Part shown: piece after piece, positions 15,170 through 24,700 of the stretch
Layout of the letters: each line of letters starts with the position of its first letter
Position numbering within the stretch: position 1 is the first letter of the stretch
Source: JANYGM01 sp043764015
GTDB taxonomy: Bacteria > Bacteroidota > Bacteroidia > Cytophagales > Thermonemataceae
Assembly: GCA_043764015.1 (NCBI GenBank)
Contig: JAYUKY010000083.1
Span: 1 to 37,162 of the forward strand
DNA length: 37,162 bases
Direction of reading: 5' to 3'
Notes under the pieces: model-generated
What the model was told of the DNA's origin: nothing
Seen by the model: the letters and a program-made list of their open reading frames with translations, nothing else
Databases searched by the model: none
Program-made: the position numbers and the translations under genes

Positions 15170-18100
15170 TTACGCTGGTATATGAAGAATTATCTTTGTA
15201 CCCACAGCATTATTTTGGTTATCTTTCAAATCTTTTATTTCCAAGAAAATTGTGTTTGTTCTTGCGTGATTAAGAAGTTCTAAGCGTTTTTGTGTGGCAC
15301 TCATAGCAAAAGATTGATGTTTATCTGGGCGGTTTTTCTGCAAACTTGCAGAGCGTTCTCGTCCAATTCCGTTATCTTCTATTTCACAACAAAAAACTTT
15401 ATCACAAACGGTTTTTGAAGAGTTTTTTTGATTATTTTCCGTATTTTGATTTGTAGGTTTTTCTATCCAAAAAAATCTTATAAAAAGTTTTCTATCTTGT
15501 TGTTTATGCAAAAGACCGTGTTTTAGGGCATTTTCTATATAAGGTTGGATAAGCATTGCAGGCAAATTTATTTCGTCTGTATTGATGTTTTCATCTATCT
15601 CAAAAACGTATTCTAAGTTCTCAAAACGCAGTTTTTCTAGTTCTAGATACAAATTAAGAATTTTTATTTCCTCTGTAAGAGAAATTGTTTTTTTGTTGCT
15701 CATATCCAACGTAAGGCGCATAAGGTCAGCAAATTTGCCCAAAAACTGATTAGCAAGGCGTTTTTCATTAAGCAGGATAAATTCTTGTATAGAATTTAAC
15801 GCATTAAAGATAAAATGAGGGTTCATTTGTGCTTTGAGGGCAGAAAGTTGTGACTCTCTGATATCGTTGTCAAATTTATTTTCTTTTTGGATTTGCTTCA
15901 AACGTGCTGTTACTATCCAATAAATTAGGAGCGCAAAAAATGTAAATAATAAAGCAGAAAACCAATCTTCTTTCCAAAAAGGTGCTATTACTTCTATTTC
16001 CACAATAGCCGTTCCTATGCTCTCAACGCCATCTTCATTCACGGATTTCACCTGAAACTCAAACTTTCCTGCGGGCAAAGACGGATAACGAGCAAAATTA
16101 TTCACACTTTCAGAATAAACCCAACTTGTATCAATGCCAAGCATACGGTATTTATACTTAAAAACGCCACGACTGCGAAAAGAAAGCCCTTGAAAAGCTA
16201 TTTTAAGGTTATTTTCGTCATAATTAAGTATTTTAGATGATTGTAAAGGCACTTGTTTTTCCCACACAAACAAATCACTAATATAAATTTGTGGTGCAAC
16301 AGTATTGATAGATTTTTGAGAAATAGGCAATTTTAGCAAACCTTTGGAAGTTGCCAACCAAACATTATTATTGACTATTGCCAAATCATTGATTTGTTCA
16401 CTCAAAAGCCCATCTTGACGTGAATAAATAAGCATTTCATAGGTTTTTGTATCTAGGAAAACAACGCCTTTATCTGTCCCAATCCAAATATTTTGGTTGT
16501 CGTCAGCTACTATTTTATTACAAAGGTTGCTAGGCAAGCCGTTTGATGTGCTAATATGTTTGAAAGGTTTCTCATTTTCAAAGATAAAAATGCCTTGTGT
16601 GAGCGTTCCTACATATATTTTGTTTCCTGCATAAGTAATAGTTTTTGCATAAATGCTATTATTTTTTATTTCTATGTCTTTTTTATCTTGTGGAGAACTA
16701 GAAAACTTCGTATCCCATTTAACTTCTGTTATTTCGCCATTTTTATAACAAAAAAGCCCGTCAGCATATCCCAACCACACCTTTTTAGTCAAATTATCTG
16801 CAAATACTGTTCTTGTCCTTCTCGTATTTTCATTGAGTGTATAATGAATGGGTATTCTTTTATTTGCTTTATCAACAAAACGCTTACTTAATGTTTCAGA
16901 AAATGGTGGTTGTGTATTATAAGGTTGTTGAAGTGAAGCAATACTAATACCTGTAGCACACGCTATAAACAATGCATTATCCAAAATAGTAAACTCCTTT
17001 GGGGCGGAGGCTTGAATAACAACATCTAGAGGGGTATTTTTATTTTTTTCAAATAAAAAAGTCTCTCCACAGCCAATAATAGTTATTTTATTTTTTGTAT
17101 CATATTTAATAGCCTCTATTTCTTTGATATTTCCTGTATTATATTCGTTAGTAATAGTATTTTTTTTAGGGTTAAAAATTGCTACACGACCGTTATTTAG
17201 CCCCAAAAGCAAGTTGTTATCATCATCTTTGGTTATTTTTGAGATATGGTCATCAGAAAGCGCAGGAAAAAAAGTTTTGTTATAATGTAAAACTTCTTTG
17301 GAAGGCATAAAGAAAAGACCGTCAGCAAGTGTAGAAACCCAATAATTGCCTTCTCTGTCTTGCAAAATATCAGATGTGCCTTTTCCTTGAAAAAGTAGTA
17401 TATTTTGTTTTTTTTCGTTGGTATAAAGAGGTTCTAAATCATTATTATAGGCATAAATCCCTGAAAAAGTAAGAATAAAAATATTTTCTTGTGTATCACT
17501 TCTAATATCAATTATATTTATTTTTTGATTTTGTAGAAGTTCAAATTTTGTAGAATGCACCCATTGGTTGTTTTTTTGTTCAAAAATACTTTTTGTTGCT
17601 CTACACGAGAGTAACGTATTCTTTTGAGAAGAAAAAATACGATAAATAGACGGAATTATACGTTTTTCTACTGTGGTACTTGTCCATTTGTTTTGGTAAA
17701 ATTCTGCTACACCACCTTCTGCCTCTTGGCTAATTAAAATTTTCCCTCGTAAATTTTGTGTGATAGTGCCAACACTAATATTTAGGAAAGTGTTTTGCTT
17801 TGTTTTAAAGTCATAGCTATACCAGCCGTTATTGGTGCAAAACCAAATAGTATCATCTTCTTTATTTATCATAAAGTATTGAAAATTAAGGTTTTCAATA
17901 CCTTTTTTATCTTTTACTTCAAATGCAACAATGCTATCATTTTCTGTATGAAAAATCTGTCCAGAGAAATTCATAAACCAAATTTTACCATCTTTGCTTT
18001 CTTGTATATAGCTCATAGCATTTGATTTGGACTGTTTTATCTTAAAAGTATTAAATTTATTTCCATCATATCTTGCAATTCCAGCATCAGTTCCTAGCCA

Positions 18101-18253
18101 AATAAAGCCCTTAGAATCTTGAAAAAGGTCATAAATAGTCATAGAAGGCAAGCCATTATCATCTGTAATTTGCCAATACGTAGGGTGCTGCGCCCATAAT
18201 GGCGTATTTGTATGTAAGAACAGAAAAAGAAGAATAAAGGATAGAAAGCGCAT
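15170..18253 (-). CDS. LytS-type sensor histidine kinase with two-component-regulator propeller
   Basis: A 1027-residue membrane sensor. A signal peptide (residues 1-22) leads into a long periplasmic beta-propeller region with repeated regulator-propeller units such as DLFQDSKGFIWLGTDAGIAR and NQNIWIGTDKGVVFLD. A Y_Y_Y-type Ig domain follows (KYKYRMLGIDTSW ... AGKFEFQVKSVNEDG) and one membrane span (WFSALLFTFFALLIYWIV). The cytoplasmic part is a His_kinase/HATPase of the LytS family, with the phosphorylated H813 in NPHFIFNALNSIQ, N908 in the N-box IENALKHG and the G-box DNGIG. The usual LytTR response regulator is not adjacent. Its order of domains is like Bacteroidota nutrient sensors. It is monocistronic. 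Confidence 0.93.
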   Translation of the reverse strand: MRFLSFILLFLFLHTNTPLWAQHPTYWQITDDNGLPSMTIYDLFQDSKGFIWLGTDAGIARYDGNKFNTFKIKQSKSNAMSYIQESKDGKIWFMNFSGQIFHTENDSIVAFEVKDKKGIENLNFQYFMINKEDDTIWFCTNNGWYSYDFKTKQNTFLNISVGTITQNLRGKILISQEAEGGVAEFYQNKWTSTTVEKRIIPSIYRIFSSQKNTLLSCRATKSIFEQKNNQWVHSTKFELLQNQKINIIDIRSDTQENIFILTFSGIYAYNNDLEPLYTNEKKQNILLFQGKGTSDILQDREGNYWVSTLADGLFFMPSKEVLHYNKTFFPALSDDHISKITKDDDNNLLLGLNNGRVAIFNPKKNTITNEYNTGNIKEIEAIKYDTKNKITIIGCGETFLFEKNKNTPLDVVIQASAPKEFTILDNALFIACATGISIASLQQPYNTQPPFSETLSKRFVDKANKRIPIHYTLNENTRRTRTVFADNLTKKVWLGYADGLFCYKNGEITEVKWDTKFSSSPQDKKDIEIKNNSIYAKTITYAGNKIYVGTLTQGIFIFENEKPFKHISTSNGLPSNLCNKIVADDNQNIWIGTDKGVVFLDTKTYEMLIYSRQDGLLSEQINDLAIVNNNVWLATSKGLLKLPISQKSINTVAPQIYISDLFVWEKQVPLQSSKILNYDENNLKIAFQGLSFRSRGVFKYKYRMLGIDTSWVYSESVNNFARYPSLPAGKFEFQVKSVNEDGVESIGTAIVEIEVIAPFWKEDWFSALLFTFFALLIYWIVTARLKQIQKENKFDNDIRESQLSALKAQMNPHFIFNALNSIQEFILLNEKRLANQFLGKFADLMRLTLDMSNKKTISLTEEIKILNLYLELEKLRFENLEYVFEIDENINTDEINLPAMLIQPYIENALKHGLLHKQQDRKLFIRFFWIEKPTNQNTENNQKNSSKTVCDKVFCCEIEDNGIGRERSASLQKNRPDKHQSFAMSATQKRLELLNHARTNTIFLEIKDLKDNQNNAVGTKIILHIPA

Positions 18254-18272
18254 TTTTATGATTTAATTTTGA

Positions 18273-18280
18273 CAAAAATA
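18273..18280 (-). promoter_or_regulatory. Candidate -7 element for the sensor kinase gene
   Basis: On the minus strand TATTTTTG matches TAnnTTTG, 20 bases upstream of the ATG at 18253. It directly abuts the terminator of the preceding gene. Confidence 0.35.
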
Positions 18281-18281
18281 A

Positions 18282-18321
18282 AAAAAATCCTTTCAAATAC
18301 TTAAATTTAAAAGGATTTTTT
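18282..18321. terminator. Terminator of the GlsB-type gene
   Basis: The stem AAAAAATCCTTT (18282-18293) pairs with AAAGGATTTTTT (18310-18321), with T-rich tracts on both strands. On the minus strand it follows the stop at 18346. Confidence 0.8.
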
Positions 18322-18345
18322 GTGTTTTTTACTCGTGATTTAATT

Positions 18346-18600
18346 TTAAATGCTTTTTATCAAACGAATAAGCAGAAGCAAAATCAATGCGCCCAAAAAT
18401 GCAGAAATAATGCTTCCAAGATACGGAGTTGCAATATTTAGCCCAAATCTAGGAAATAAATAACCTCCTAAAAATGCACCCACAACACCTACCATAATAT
18501 TGCCTAATAAGCCAAAGCCGTAGCCTCTGACCATCTGACCCGCCAACCAGCCCGCTATTGAACCAATCAACAAAAAAATAACTAAACTTTCCGCACTCAT
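18346..18600 (-). CDS. GlsB/YeaQ/YmgE family stress-response membrane protein
   Basis: An 84-residue membrane protein starting at ATG 18600; the TTG at 18606 is also in frame but less likely. It has three hydrophobic spans and the family's glycine signature: GSIAGWLAGQMVRGYGFGLL followed by GNIMVGVVGAFLGGYLFP. This is the transglycosylase-associated (PF04226) family. These small inner-membrane proteins are induced by stress in several bacteria; the molecular role is unknown. It is flanked by separate terminators on both sides and so is a stand-alone unit. Confidence 0.9.
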   Translation of the reverse strand: MSAESLVIFLLIGSIAGWLAGQMVRGYGFGLLGNIMVGVVGAFLGGYLFPRFGLNIATPYLGSIISAFLGALILLLLIRLIKSI

Positions 18601-18694
18601 ATTCAATATTTGTTTAAAATGTTAAAAATAGTATTAAGGATAGTTACACTTACATTACGTAAAATTCACTTTAAAAGTTTAGATTTGAGAAAAC

Positions 18695-18728
18695 AAAACC
18701 CTTTCAAAAATAAATTTGAAAGGGTTTT
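18695..18728. terminator. Terminator of the OmpH pair
   Basis: A perfect 14-bp stem: AAAACCCTTTCAAA (18695-18708) with TTTGAAAGGGTTTT (18715-18728), loop AATAAA, and T runs on both strands. Confidence 0.85.
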
Positions 18729-18782
18729 TTATTTTCTGTAATTATGCAGTAAACGAGAGAATCAATAACTGATTTTGTATTA

Positions 18783-18806
18783 AAGTCCCCTTTGGGGATT
18801 TAAGGA
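18783..18806 (-). repeat. C-rich hairpin just after a stop codon
   Basis: On the minus strand the sequence right after the stop codon reads TCCTTAAATCCCCAAAGGGG and ends in ACTTT. It is one of four similar post-stop hairpins in this window (others at 19438, 21725 and 31862). Confidence 0.5.
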
Positions 18807-19361
18807 CTATTTTTTTGGAGTTACAACTGCAGGCTTCACCGTTGCTGGCGTTACGCCTAGTTTTTTTACAACCATATCAGAAATATCACCACTTTTGTCT
18901 TCTGGCTCATAAAGCAACGCTTCTTTTTTGAAGATATACGTATAGCTACCTTCTTTTGCAACTGCTTTGATAGCATCTTCTACTTTTTTAAGTATTGGGT
19001 TCATCATTGCCATTTGTTTCTTTTGTACAGCTTCTTCCGCACTTTGTTGAAACTCTTGTAAGCCTTGTTGCAAGTTAGAAAGGTCTTTTTCCATTGACTG
19101 ACGAGAAATATCAGGCATTGTAGCAGCATCTTTGGTATATTTGTCGTATTTCGTCTTAAATTCCGCTTGTTTTGCAGCCAAATCTTCCTGTAATTTTTTT
19201 GAATATGCAGCAAGGTCTGCATTAGCAGCTTTTGCCTCTGGAAGTTGTGGCACAATGTACGCCGCATCTACATAACCTATTTTTTGTGTTGTTTGGGCGT
19301 TTGCAGCAAATACGAAAGTAAATAGTGCTACCATTGCCAATAAGAATGTATTTTTTCTCAT
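18807..19361 (-). CDS. OmpH/Skp family periplasmic chaperone
   Basis: A 184-residue protein with a cleavable signal peptide (residues 1-22, ending ANAQ). The mature part has the OmpH/Skp layout: a short strand KIGYVDAAYIVPQLPEAKAA, two long antiparallel helices (a coiled coil from about 45 to 130) rich in Lys, Gln and Glu, then YIFKKEALLYE. Skp-type chaperones hold unfolded outer-membrane proteins in the periplasm for BamA insertion. Its upstream neighbour at 19464-20033 is a paralog. The C-terminal tail is rich in Pro, Val and Lys (TPATVKPAVVTPKK). Confidence 0.88.
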   Translation of the reverse strand: MRKNTFLLAMVALFTFVFAANAQTTQKIGYVDAAYIVPQLPEAKAANADLAAYSKKLQEDLAAKQAEFKTKYDKYTKDAATMPDISRQSMEKDLSNLQQGLQEFQQSAEEAVQKKQMAMMNPILKKVEDAIKAVAKEGSYTYIFKKEALLYEPEDKSGDISDMVVKKLGVTPATVKPAVVTPKK

Positions 19362-19437
19362 TTTTTGATTGAATTGATTTTTAGTTGAAACTTATTTGAT
19401 TTTTCCCTGAATCCCCTTTATTGTATTCTGTATTATT

Positions 19438-19455
19438 CCCCTTTGGGGTTAGGGG
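19438..19455 (-). repeat. C-rich hairpin just after a stop codon
   Basis: On the minus strand AGCCCCTAACCCCAAAGGGG, about ten bases after the stop of the upstream OmpH gene. It lies in the 102-base gap between the two OmpH genes and could set their expression ratio. Confidence 0.5.
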
Positions 19456-19463
19456 CTACTTTT

Positions 19464-20033
19464 CTATTTTTTATTACTGTTATCTTTTGGATTATCATCT
19501 TTATCACCAAGCCCTAGTTCTTCTAGAACGAAATCCGTATAGTCGTGTGTTGGGTCAAGGTAAAGTACAATAAAATCACCTGATTTGTCATAAATGGCAG
19601 CTAAACTTTTCTTTTTAGCAACTTTTTCTAGTGCTTTGTTGAGTTCGTCACGTATAGGCGCAAGAAGTTCTTGTTTTTTATAGAAAAGCAAACCTTCAAA
19701 GCCAAATGTTTTTTGTTGCATTTCTTTTACTTCAAGTTCTCTTTTGTCTATTGCTTTAAGCCTGTCAGCTTTCATTTCGTTTGTCATTAGCATTTCTTCT
19801 GCCACATAACGAGTGCGCAAATCTGCTACTTCCTTTGTTTTTTGCTCAATTTGTTTTTCTGCTTTTTGAGAAAATCCTGTTATTTCGTCTTGCGCTTTTT
19901 GATACGCAGGCATTTTCATCAAAATAAAGTTAGCATCAATAAAACCAAATTTTTGCGCCTGCAACTGATGCGTTTGCAGTATATTTGAGAAAAACAAAGC
20001 AAAAAGCAATAGAAAACTATTTTTTTTTATCAT
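19464..20033 (-). CDS. OmpH/Skp family periplasmic chaperone (second paralog)
   Basis: A 189-residue protein with a signal peptide (residues 1-26, ending LQAQ). It starts KFGFIDANFILMKMPAYQKA, has the long coiled-coil region (SQKAEKQIEQKTKEVADLRT onward), then LAAIYDKSGDFIVLYLDP and an acidic tail. It is the first gene of a two-gene unit with the OmpH gene at 18807. Tandem ompH genes are usual in Bacteroidota, where they commonly follow bamA; here bamA is not present in the upstream 6 kb. Confidence 0.88.
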   Translation of the reverse strand: MIKKNSFLLLFALFFSNILQTHQLQAQKFGFIDANFILMKMPAYQKAQDEITGFSQKAEKQIEQKTKEVADLRTRYVAEEMLMTNEMKADRLKAIDKRELEVKEMQQKTFGFEGLLFYKKQELLAPIRDELNKALEKVAKKKSLAAIYDKSGDFIVLYLDPTHDYTDFVLEELGLGDKDDNPKDNSNKK

Positions 20034-20180
20034 AATTAAATTCTTGAATTTTTCTCCAAATATTATTTCTAAACCTTGAGTATCATTTAAAAGGCTAAAA
20101 AGACATTTTCAATCCCCATTTTATACGTATCAAAAACCTAGCCAAAACTTTCAGATGGTTTTATTTAGTCTAATTTTGTG

Positions 20181-20209
20181 CAAAGATAAGGAAAAATAAA
20201 TAAAATCAA
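20181..20209 (-). promoter_or_regulatory. Candidate promoter of the OmpH pair
   Basis: On the minus strand TTG (20207-20209), 18 bases, then TATCTTTG (20181-20188). The predicted leader is about 140 bases long. Confidence 0.5.
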
Positions 20210-20264
20210 AAAACAAGTAGTACATTTTGAAAATCCTACTAACCAAGCAATATTTTCAAATATT

Positions 20265-21458
20265 TCAAATTTTAGTTCCTATTGGTTTTAGTTCTGTGAG
20301 CAAATTAGCAAGCATAGCCACCAAAACAAGCATTATACCCAAAAGTCCAGTGTGCATATAGGCATACAAAAATGCACTTACAGACAATAAAAGTGTGAAA
20401 ACACTAATAATATATGATGTAATTCTGTTTTTATAATTAATTTGATGAGCAAAACTATTGCTTAAATCATTTACAAAACTTGTGATGAGTCCCAAAATCA
20501 TTACAAAAAAGATAGTTGTATTAGAAACTTCTTGATGGTTTTCTATCCAAAATGTAGGCAAGAAATATTTTACAGAAACCCAAGCAGAAGAAGCTAAAAA
20601 GATGTTTAAAACAATTTTTAAAGATATATTTTGCCAAATATTAGTTTGTATAAACCCTAATATTTTTGCAGTTTTGATTAGAGAGGAAGAAAAAAGTAGT
20701 ATTCCTGCCCACAAAAGTCCAAAAATAATGCTGTGTGTATCATTTGAGATTATATTATTTTTGATGATATTTTGTGGAATATTTGCACTCAAAACAACAA
20801 TACTCATTAGCGTAGCTAGTAAAATATCTGTTCTTTCGTGTGAAATAAGTAGGTTTTGGTAAGGCATTGGCGCATATTGCGTGCTATGTTTCCAAAGTTT
20901 ATACGAGATTTGTACAAGTGAAAAAGCCACCATCATTACAGACAAAAAAGCCATTATTAGTGTGTCGTTGCTGGCAAATAAATCTCCATAATGCCAAAAA
21001 AGCAAGATATTACTACTTATCCCTAACAAAATAGTGCCGACACTAATTGGCATATTGGTACAAAAGACAACATATAATATTTTTTGTATTCGTGAAGATT
21101 CTTGGATTTTGCTCATAAGTGCTTCCAAATACATTGCAAGCCCCAAAGATGTACCCATCAGCAAGATAAAAAGCCAAAAAACCCCTGTCAAAGTGCTACT
21201 TAGCGTATTGCTAAGCGTGGCATTCATACTATTTGCCCCATTTGTTATAAAAAATAACACAGAAACACTTATTATCAAGGCAATCAAAGACTTATATTCA
21301 ACTGCAAAAAACAATCTGAATTTATGTAAGATAATCTTACCTACACGTAAACCTCTATCAAATGTTGCTGCCTGAAATATAGTCATACTCACTCTAAACG
21401 CAGTAAAAAGCATTGCTATTACTCCCCAGACAGACAAATTACTAATAATATTTTCCAT
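20265..21458 (-). CDS. Polytopic membrane protein; degenerate, half-length pyrophosphatase-like (HppA-like)
   Basis: A 397-residue protein with about 10 hydrophobic spans. Several segments line up in order with the membrane H+-pyrophosphatase family. They are R-x-GK ... FFAVEYKSLIALIISVSVLFF with the REYK region; TGVFWLFILLMGTSLGLAMY with the TG-x-x-FLLGA span; YVVFCTNMPISVGTILLG with the GGSVMG span; SLVQISYKLWKHSTQYA with the FDRVGGGVYTKAAD motif; and HTGLLGIMLVLVAMLANLL then ELKPIG with FAGLYGVAIAALGM and D-x-YGPI-x-DN. The aspartates, lysines and DNVGDNVGD motif of the active site are replaced or absent, and the protein ends where the family still has about 300 residues. It is probably not an enzyme. 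This is a manual comparison and tentative. Confidence 0.5.
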   Translation of the reverse strand: MENIISNLSVWGVIAMLFTAFRVSMTIFQAATFDRGLRVGKIILHKFRLFFAVEYKSLIALIISVSVLFFITNGANSMNATLSNTLSSTLTGVFWLFILLMGTSLGLAMYLEALMSKIQESSRIQKILYVVFCTNMPISVGTILLGISSNILLFWHYGDLFASNDTLIMAFLSVMMVAFSLVQISYKLWKHSTQYAPMPYQNLLISHERTDILLATLMSIVVLSANIPQNIIKNNIISNDTHSIIFGLLWAGILLFSSSLIKTAKILGFIQTNIWQNISLKIVLNIFLASSAWVSVKYFLPTFWIENHQEVSNTTIFFVMILGLITSFVNDLSNSFAHQINYKNRITSYIISVFTLLLSVSAFLYAYMHTGLLGIMLVLVAMLANLLTELKPIGTKI

Positions 21459-21489
21459 TATATTTTTTTTCGTGGAACAAAATAAAGTG

Positions 21490-21497
21490 CAAAGTTA
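21490..21497 (-). promoter_or_regulatory. Candidate -7 element for the HppA-like gene
   Basis: On the minus strand TAACTTTG matches TAnnTTTG, 31 bases upstream of the ATG at 21458. Confidence 0.4.
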
Positions 21498-21540
21498 CCC
21501 TTTTTTCTGATAAAAGTAGAGCTATAAGAATTTTTATCTC

Positions 21541-21578
21541 AAAAAAGTACAATTTACTTCATTAAATTGTACTTTTTT
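21541..21578. terminator. Strong terminator hairpin
   Basis: A perfect 16-bp stem AAAAAAGTACAATTTA (21541-21556) with TAAATTGTACTTTTTT (21563-21578), loop CTTCAT. It lies between the terminator at 21671 and the HppA-like gene. Confidence 0.85.
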
Positions 21579-21670
21579 AATGTTTTATGGGATTATGTAG
21601 GTGCGAAATAGACTTTAAAATCTTACATGCTAAATAACTAAGGAAGAGGCACAAAATAAAATCTAATAAT

Positions 21671-21702
21671 AAAAATGGCTTCCAAACTTGGAAGCCATTT
21701 TT
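21671..21702. terminator. Terminator of the M43 protease gene
   Basis: A 15-bp stem AAAAATGGCTTCCAA (21671-21685) with TTGGAAGCCATTTTT (21688-21702), 2-base loop. On the minus strand it follows the protease stop by about 60 bases. Confidence 0.85.
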
Positions 21703-21724
21703 ATTATCCTGATCATTTAAAAAT

Positions 21725-21753
21725 CCCCTCCTTCCTAAGGAGAAGCTGGAGGT
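21725..21753 (-). repeat. C-rich hairpin just after a stop codon
   Basis: On the minus strand CCTCCAGCTTCTCCTTAGGA then AGGAGGGGA, about ten bases after the protease stop. It shares the CTCCTxAGGAAGxAGGGGA core with 31872-31890. Confidence 0.5.
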
Positions 21754-21764
21754 TATTTTGAAGA

Positions 21765-24700
21765 TTACTCTTTCACAATACGTTTAAGTATTCTACCTTT
21801 TTGGCTTTCAATTTCCATTAGGTACATTCCTTTTGCAAATTTCTCCAAAGAAATAACAGTTGTATTGTCAGACGTTGAAGTCGTAAATACTTGTTTTCCT
21901 TGTACATCATATACACGTATAGCCACTTTACCTAAGTTCAAACTAGCAAAATCAACATTAAAATCCGCTTTACTTGGATTTGGATAAACTTTTACCTGAC
22001 TAGAAAGCGTACCATCAATAGCTGTTGTAGGATTTTGACCCACTAAAAGTGTATAAGTAGCAGTTCCAGTACAAACACCAAACGTAGCTGTTACAACGAC
22101 ATTAGCAGTTGTTGTAACTACTGCAGTTGGCGTTCCAGAAATAACACCTGCACTGCTCAAAACTAAACCTGCCGGTAAACCTGTTGCTGTAAATGTAGCA
22201 CCAGTTCTACTTGAAGTAATATTAACAGAATAAGTATTACCAATCACACCAGCTGTAAGCGTTCCAGCAGTTGCTGGTGTAAGCGTAATAGTTGGGCAAG
22301 CTGTAGCAAGTGTATAAGTACCTGATACTGTACACGTTCCTAATGTAGCCGTTACAGCAACATTATTAGCTGTTGATACTACTGCTGTTGGTGTACCAGA
22401 AATAACACCTGCACTAGAGATGCTAAGACCTGCAGGTAAACCTGTTGCAGTAAATGTAGCACCTGATAAGTTAGAGGTAATAGTAGCTGTATATGCTGTT
22501 CCAATTACTCCTGCTATAAGTGTAGCACCAGTTGCAGGTGTGATAGTAGTTGTTGGGCAAGCAGTAACAATGGTATAATTACTTGTTACTATTGGGCAAG
22601 ACCCAATGACTGCACTTACTATGACTGTAAAGCTTCCAGTTGCATTTGGTATGCCAGAAATAACACCTGCTGTTGTCATACTAAGACCACCTGGCAAACC
22701 AGTTGCTGTTACTGTTCCTATTGATGGAGCAACACTTGCAGAATAAGCCGTACCAACAGTTCCTGGTGCAAGCGCACCTGCTACTGGTGTGAATGTAATA
22801 GTTGGGCAAGTAATAGAAAGTGTATAACTTCCTGTTGCAGTACAACCATTATTAAGTGTTGCAGTAATAGAAACCAAACTACTACTTGTGGCACTTGCCG
22901 TTCCTGTGATAACACCAGTTGAAGAAATAGCAAAACCTGCAGGCAAACCAGTTGCCGTAAAACCAGTTGCCGTAGAACCTGATGGCACTGTTACGGTTGC
23001 TGAATAAGCAATTCCTACATTACCATTATTGGCTGTAGTAGGGATTGTAAGCGTTACGGTAGGACAGGCAATTACAAGCGTGTAAGTAGCACTTGCTGAG
23101 CAAGTTAGAGGTGTATTTGCTGCTGAAACAACTACTGTAAATGTACCTCCAACTGCTGGTGTTCCAGTGATACCACCAGAAGTTGGATTTATACCAAGAC
23201 CTGTAGGCAAACCAGTTTGACTAAAAGTAACTGTTCCACTAATACCACTTTGAGAAATAGGTGTAGAATAATTAACATTCAATGTACCTGCTGGAAGTGC
23301 TGAACCTGTAATAGGTGTGAAATTTACAGGACAAGCCACTACATTATAAGTAAATACTTTTGTGGCAGTACAATTAGTGCCATAAGTAGAAGTTACTGTA
23401 AATGTACCAGATGCAGTTAATACTGATGGATTACCAGAGATAACACCTGCACTCATTGTTACACCTGTTGGCAACGCACCTGCCGTAATTGTATAAACAA
23501 AAGTGCCTGCTGCACCAGTTGTACTCATTGTAATACTTGGCATAGGCGTATTTACCACAAGTGTAAGTGCTGATGCTGGTAACGTAGAATCTACCGTAAG
23601 TGTAGGACAAGCAACTCCGTAAGTAAATACTTTTGTGCCTGTACAAGTACCATTAGTGGCTGTTACTGTAAATGTACCAGAAGTTGCTGCCGTTGTTGGT
23701 GTACCAGAAATAACACCTGCCGTAGTCATTGTTACACCTGCAGGCAATGCACCTGATGTAATGCTATAAGTATAAGTACCTGCCACACCTGTAGCAGACA
23801 TTGTAATATCAGAAATAGCAGTTCCTACTGTATAAGACAATGCAGATGCCGTTGGTGCAGATGATACAGTTGTAGTAGCACAAACTGGTGTAGTAGTTAT
23901 AGAAAAATCATCAATATTTAAGAAATATTGATCCCTAACACTATTCACAAAAATCCCAATGTAGATAGGTCCCGTTGTTGTAGGAGTAATGCTCATTGGT
24001 GTTGTGGCAGCATAAGTAATATTTGTAGCACCTGCCAGAGGTGTAGTAAATAATTGGTTAGTTATAGGCATACCTGCTACTGTTTGAGAAGTTCCCCAAC
24101 GTACTTCAAATTTTTCAGGATATGTTGCATTAGCGTCGTTCCCCACTCTATATTGTAAGGAAATATTATAAGTTTGCCCAGCATTCATATTAAAGCCTGG
24201 AGAAAAAACCCAGTCATCAGCATTTCCTGCAACTCCCGCAGCATTGCTATACAAATACATCATTGCTTTTGTACCGCTATTTGCTGTTGCTTGTGGAATG
24301 GCTGTTGCAGCAACATAAGTATCTATAGAGCGAGCATCACCATTGGCATTATAAACTTTCCAACCACAAGGCATGTTAGTATTTGTTAAAAAGCCTATGC
24401 CTGTAGGTGCAGGAATACTAAAAGGTGCTGTAGCTGCTGTTACACTTTCAAAGTTTTCCAAATATGGGTATGTAGAAATAACCGCTGTAGGTACACAAAC
24501 TGGTGCTACTACCGCAAGTGTATAATTGATAAGTGCTTGACAAGCTGCAGGCGTTGTAGCATCAGTAGCTAGAACTGTAAATGAAGCCGCAACCTGTGGA
24601 GAAGCAGAAGTACCAGAAATTACACCAGCACTAGAAAGTGTAAAACCAGCTGGTAATGTACCTGAAGAGATAGTGTAAGTATATGGAGCAGTTGCGCCAG

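Noticed and set aside
21469..21480. CGTGGAACA resembling half of a parS site
   Set aside because: Only the right half matches the consensus; the left half is a T run, and it is about 9.5 kb from parB with no second copy.
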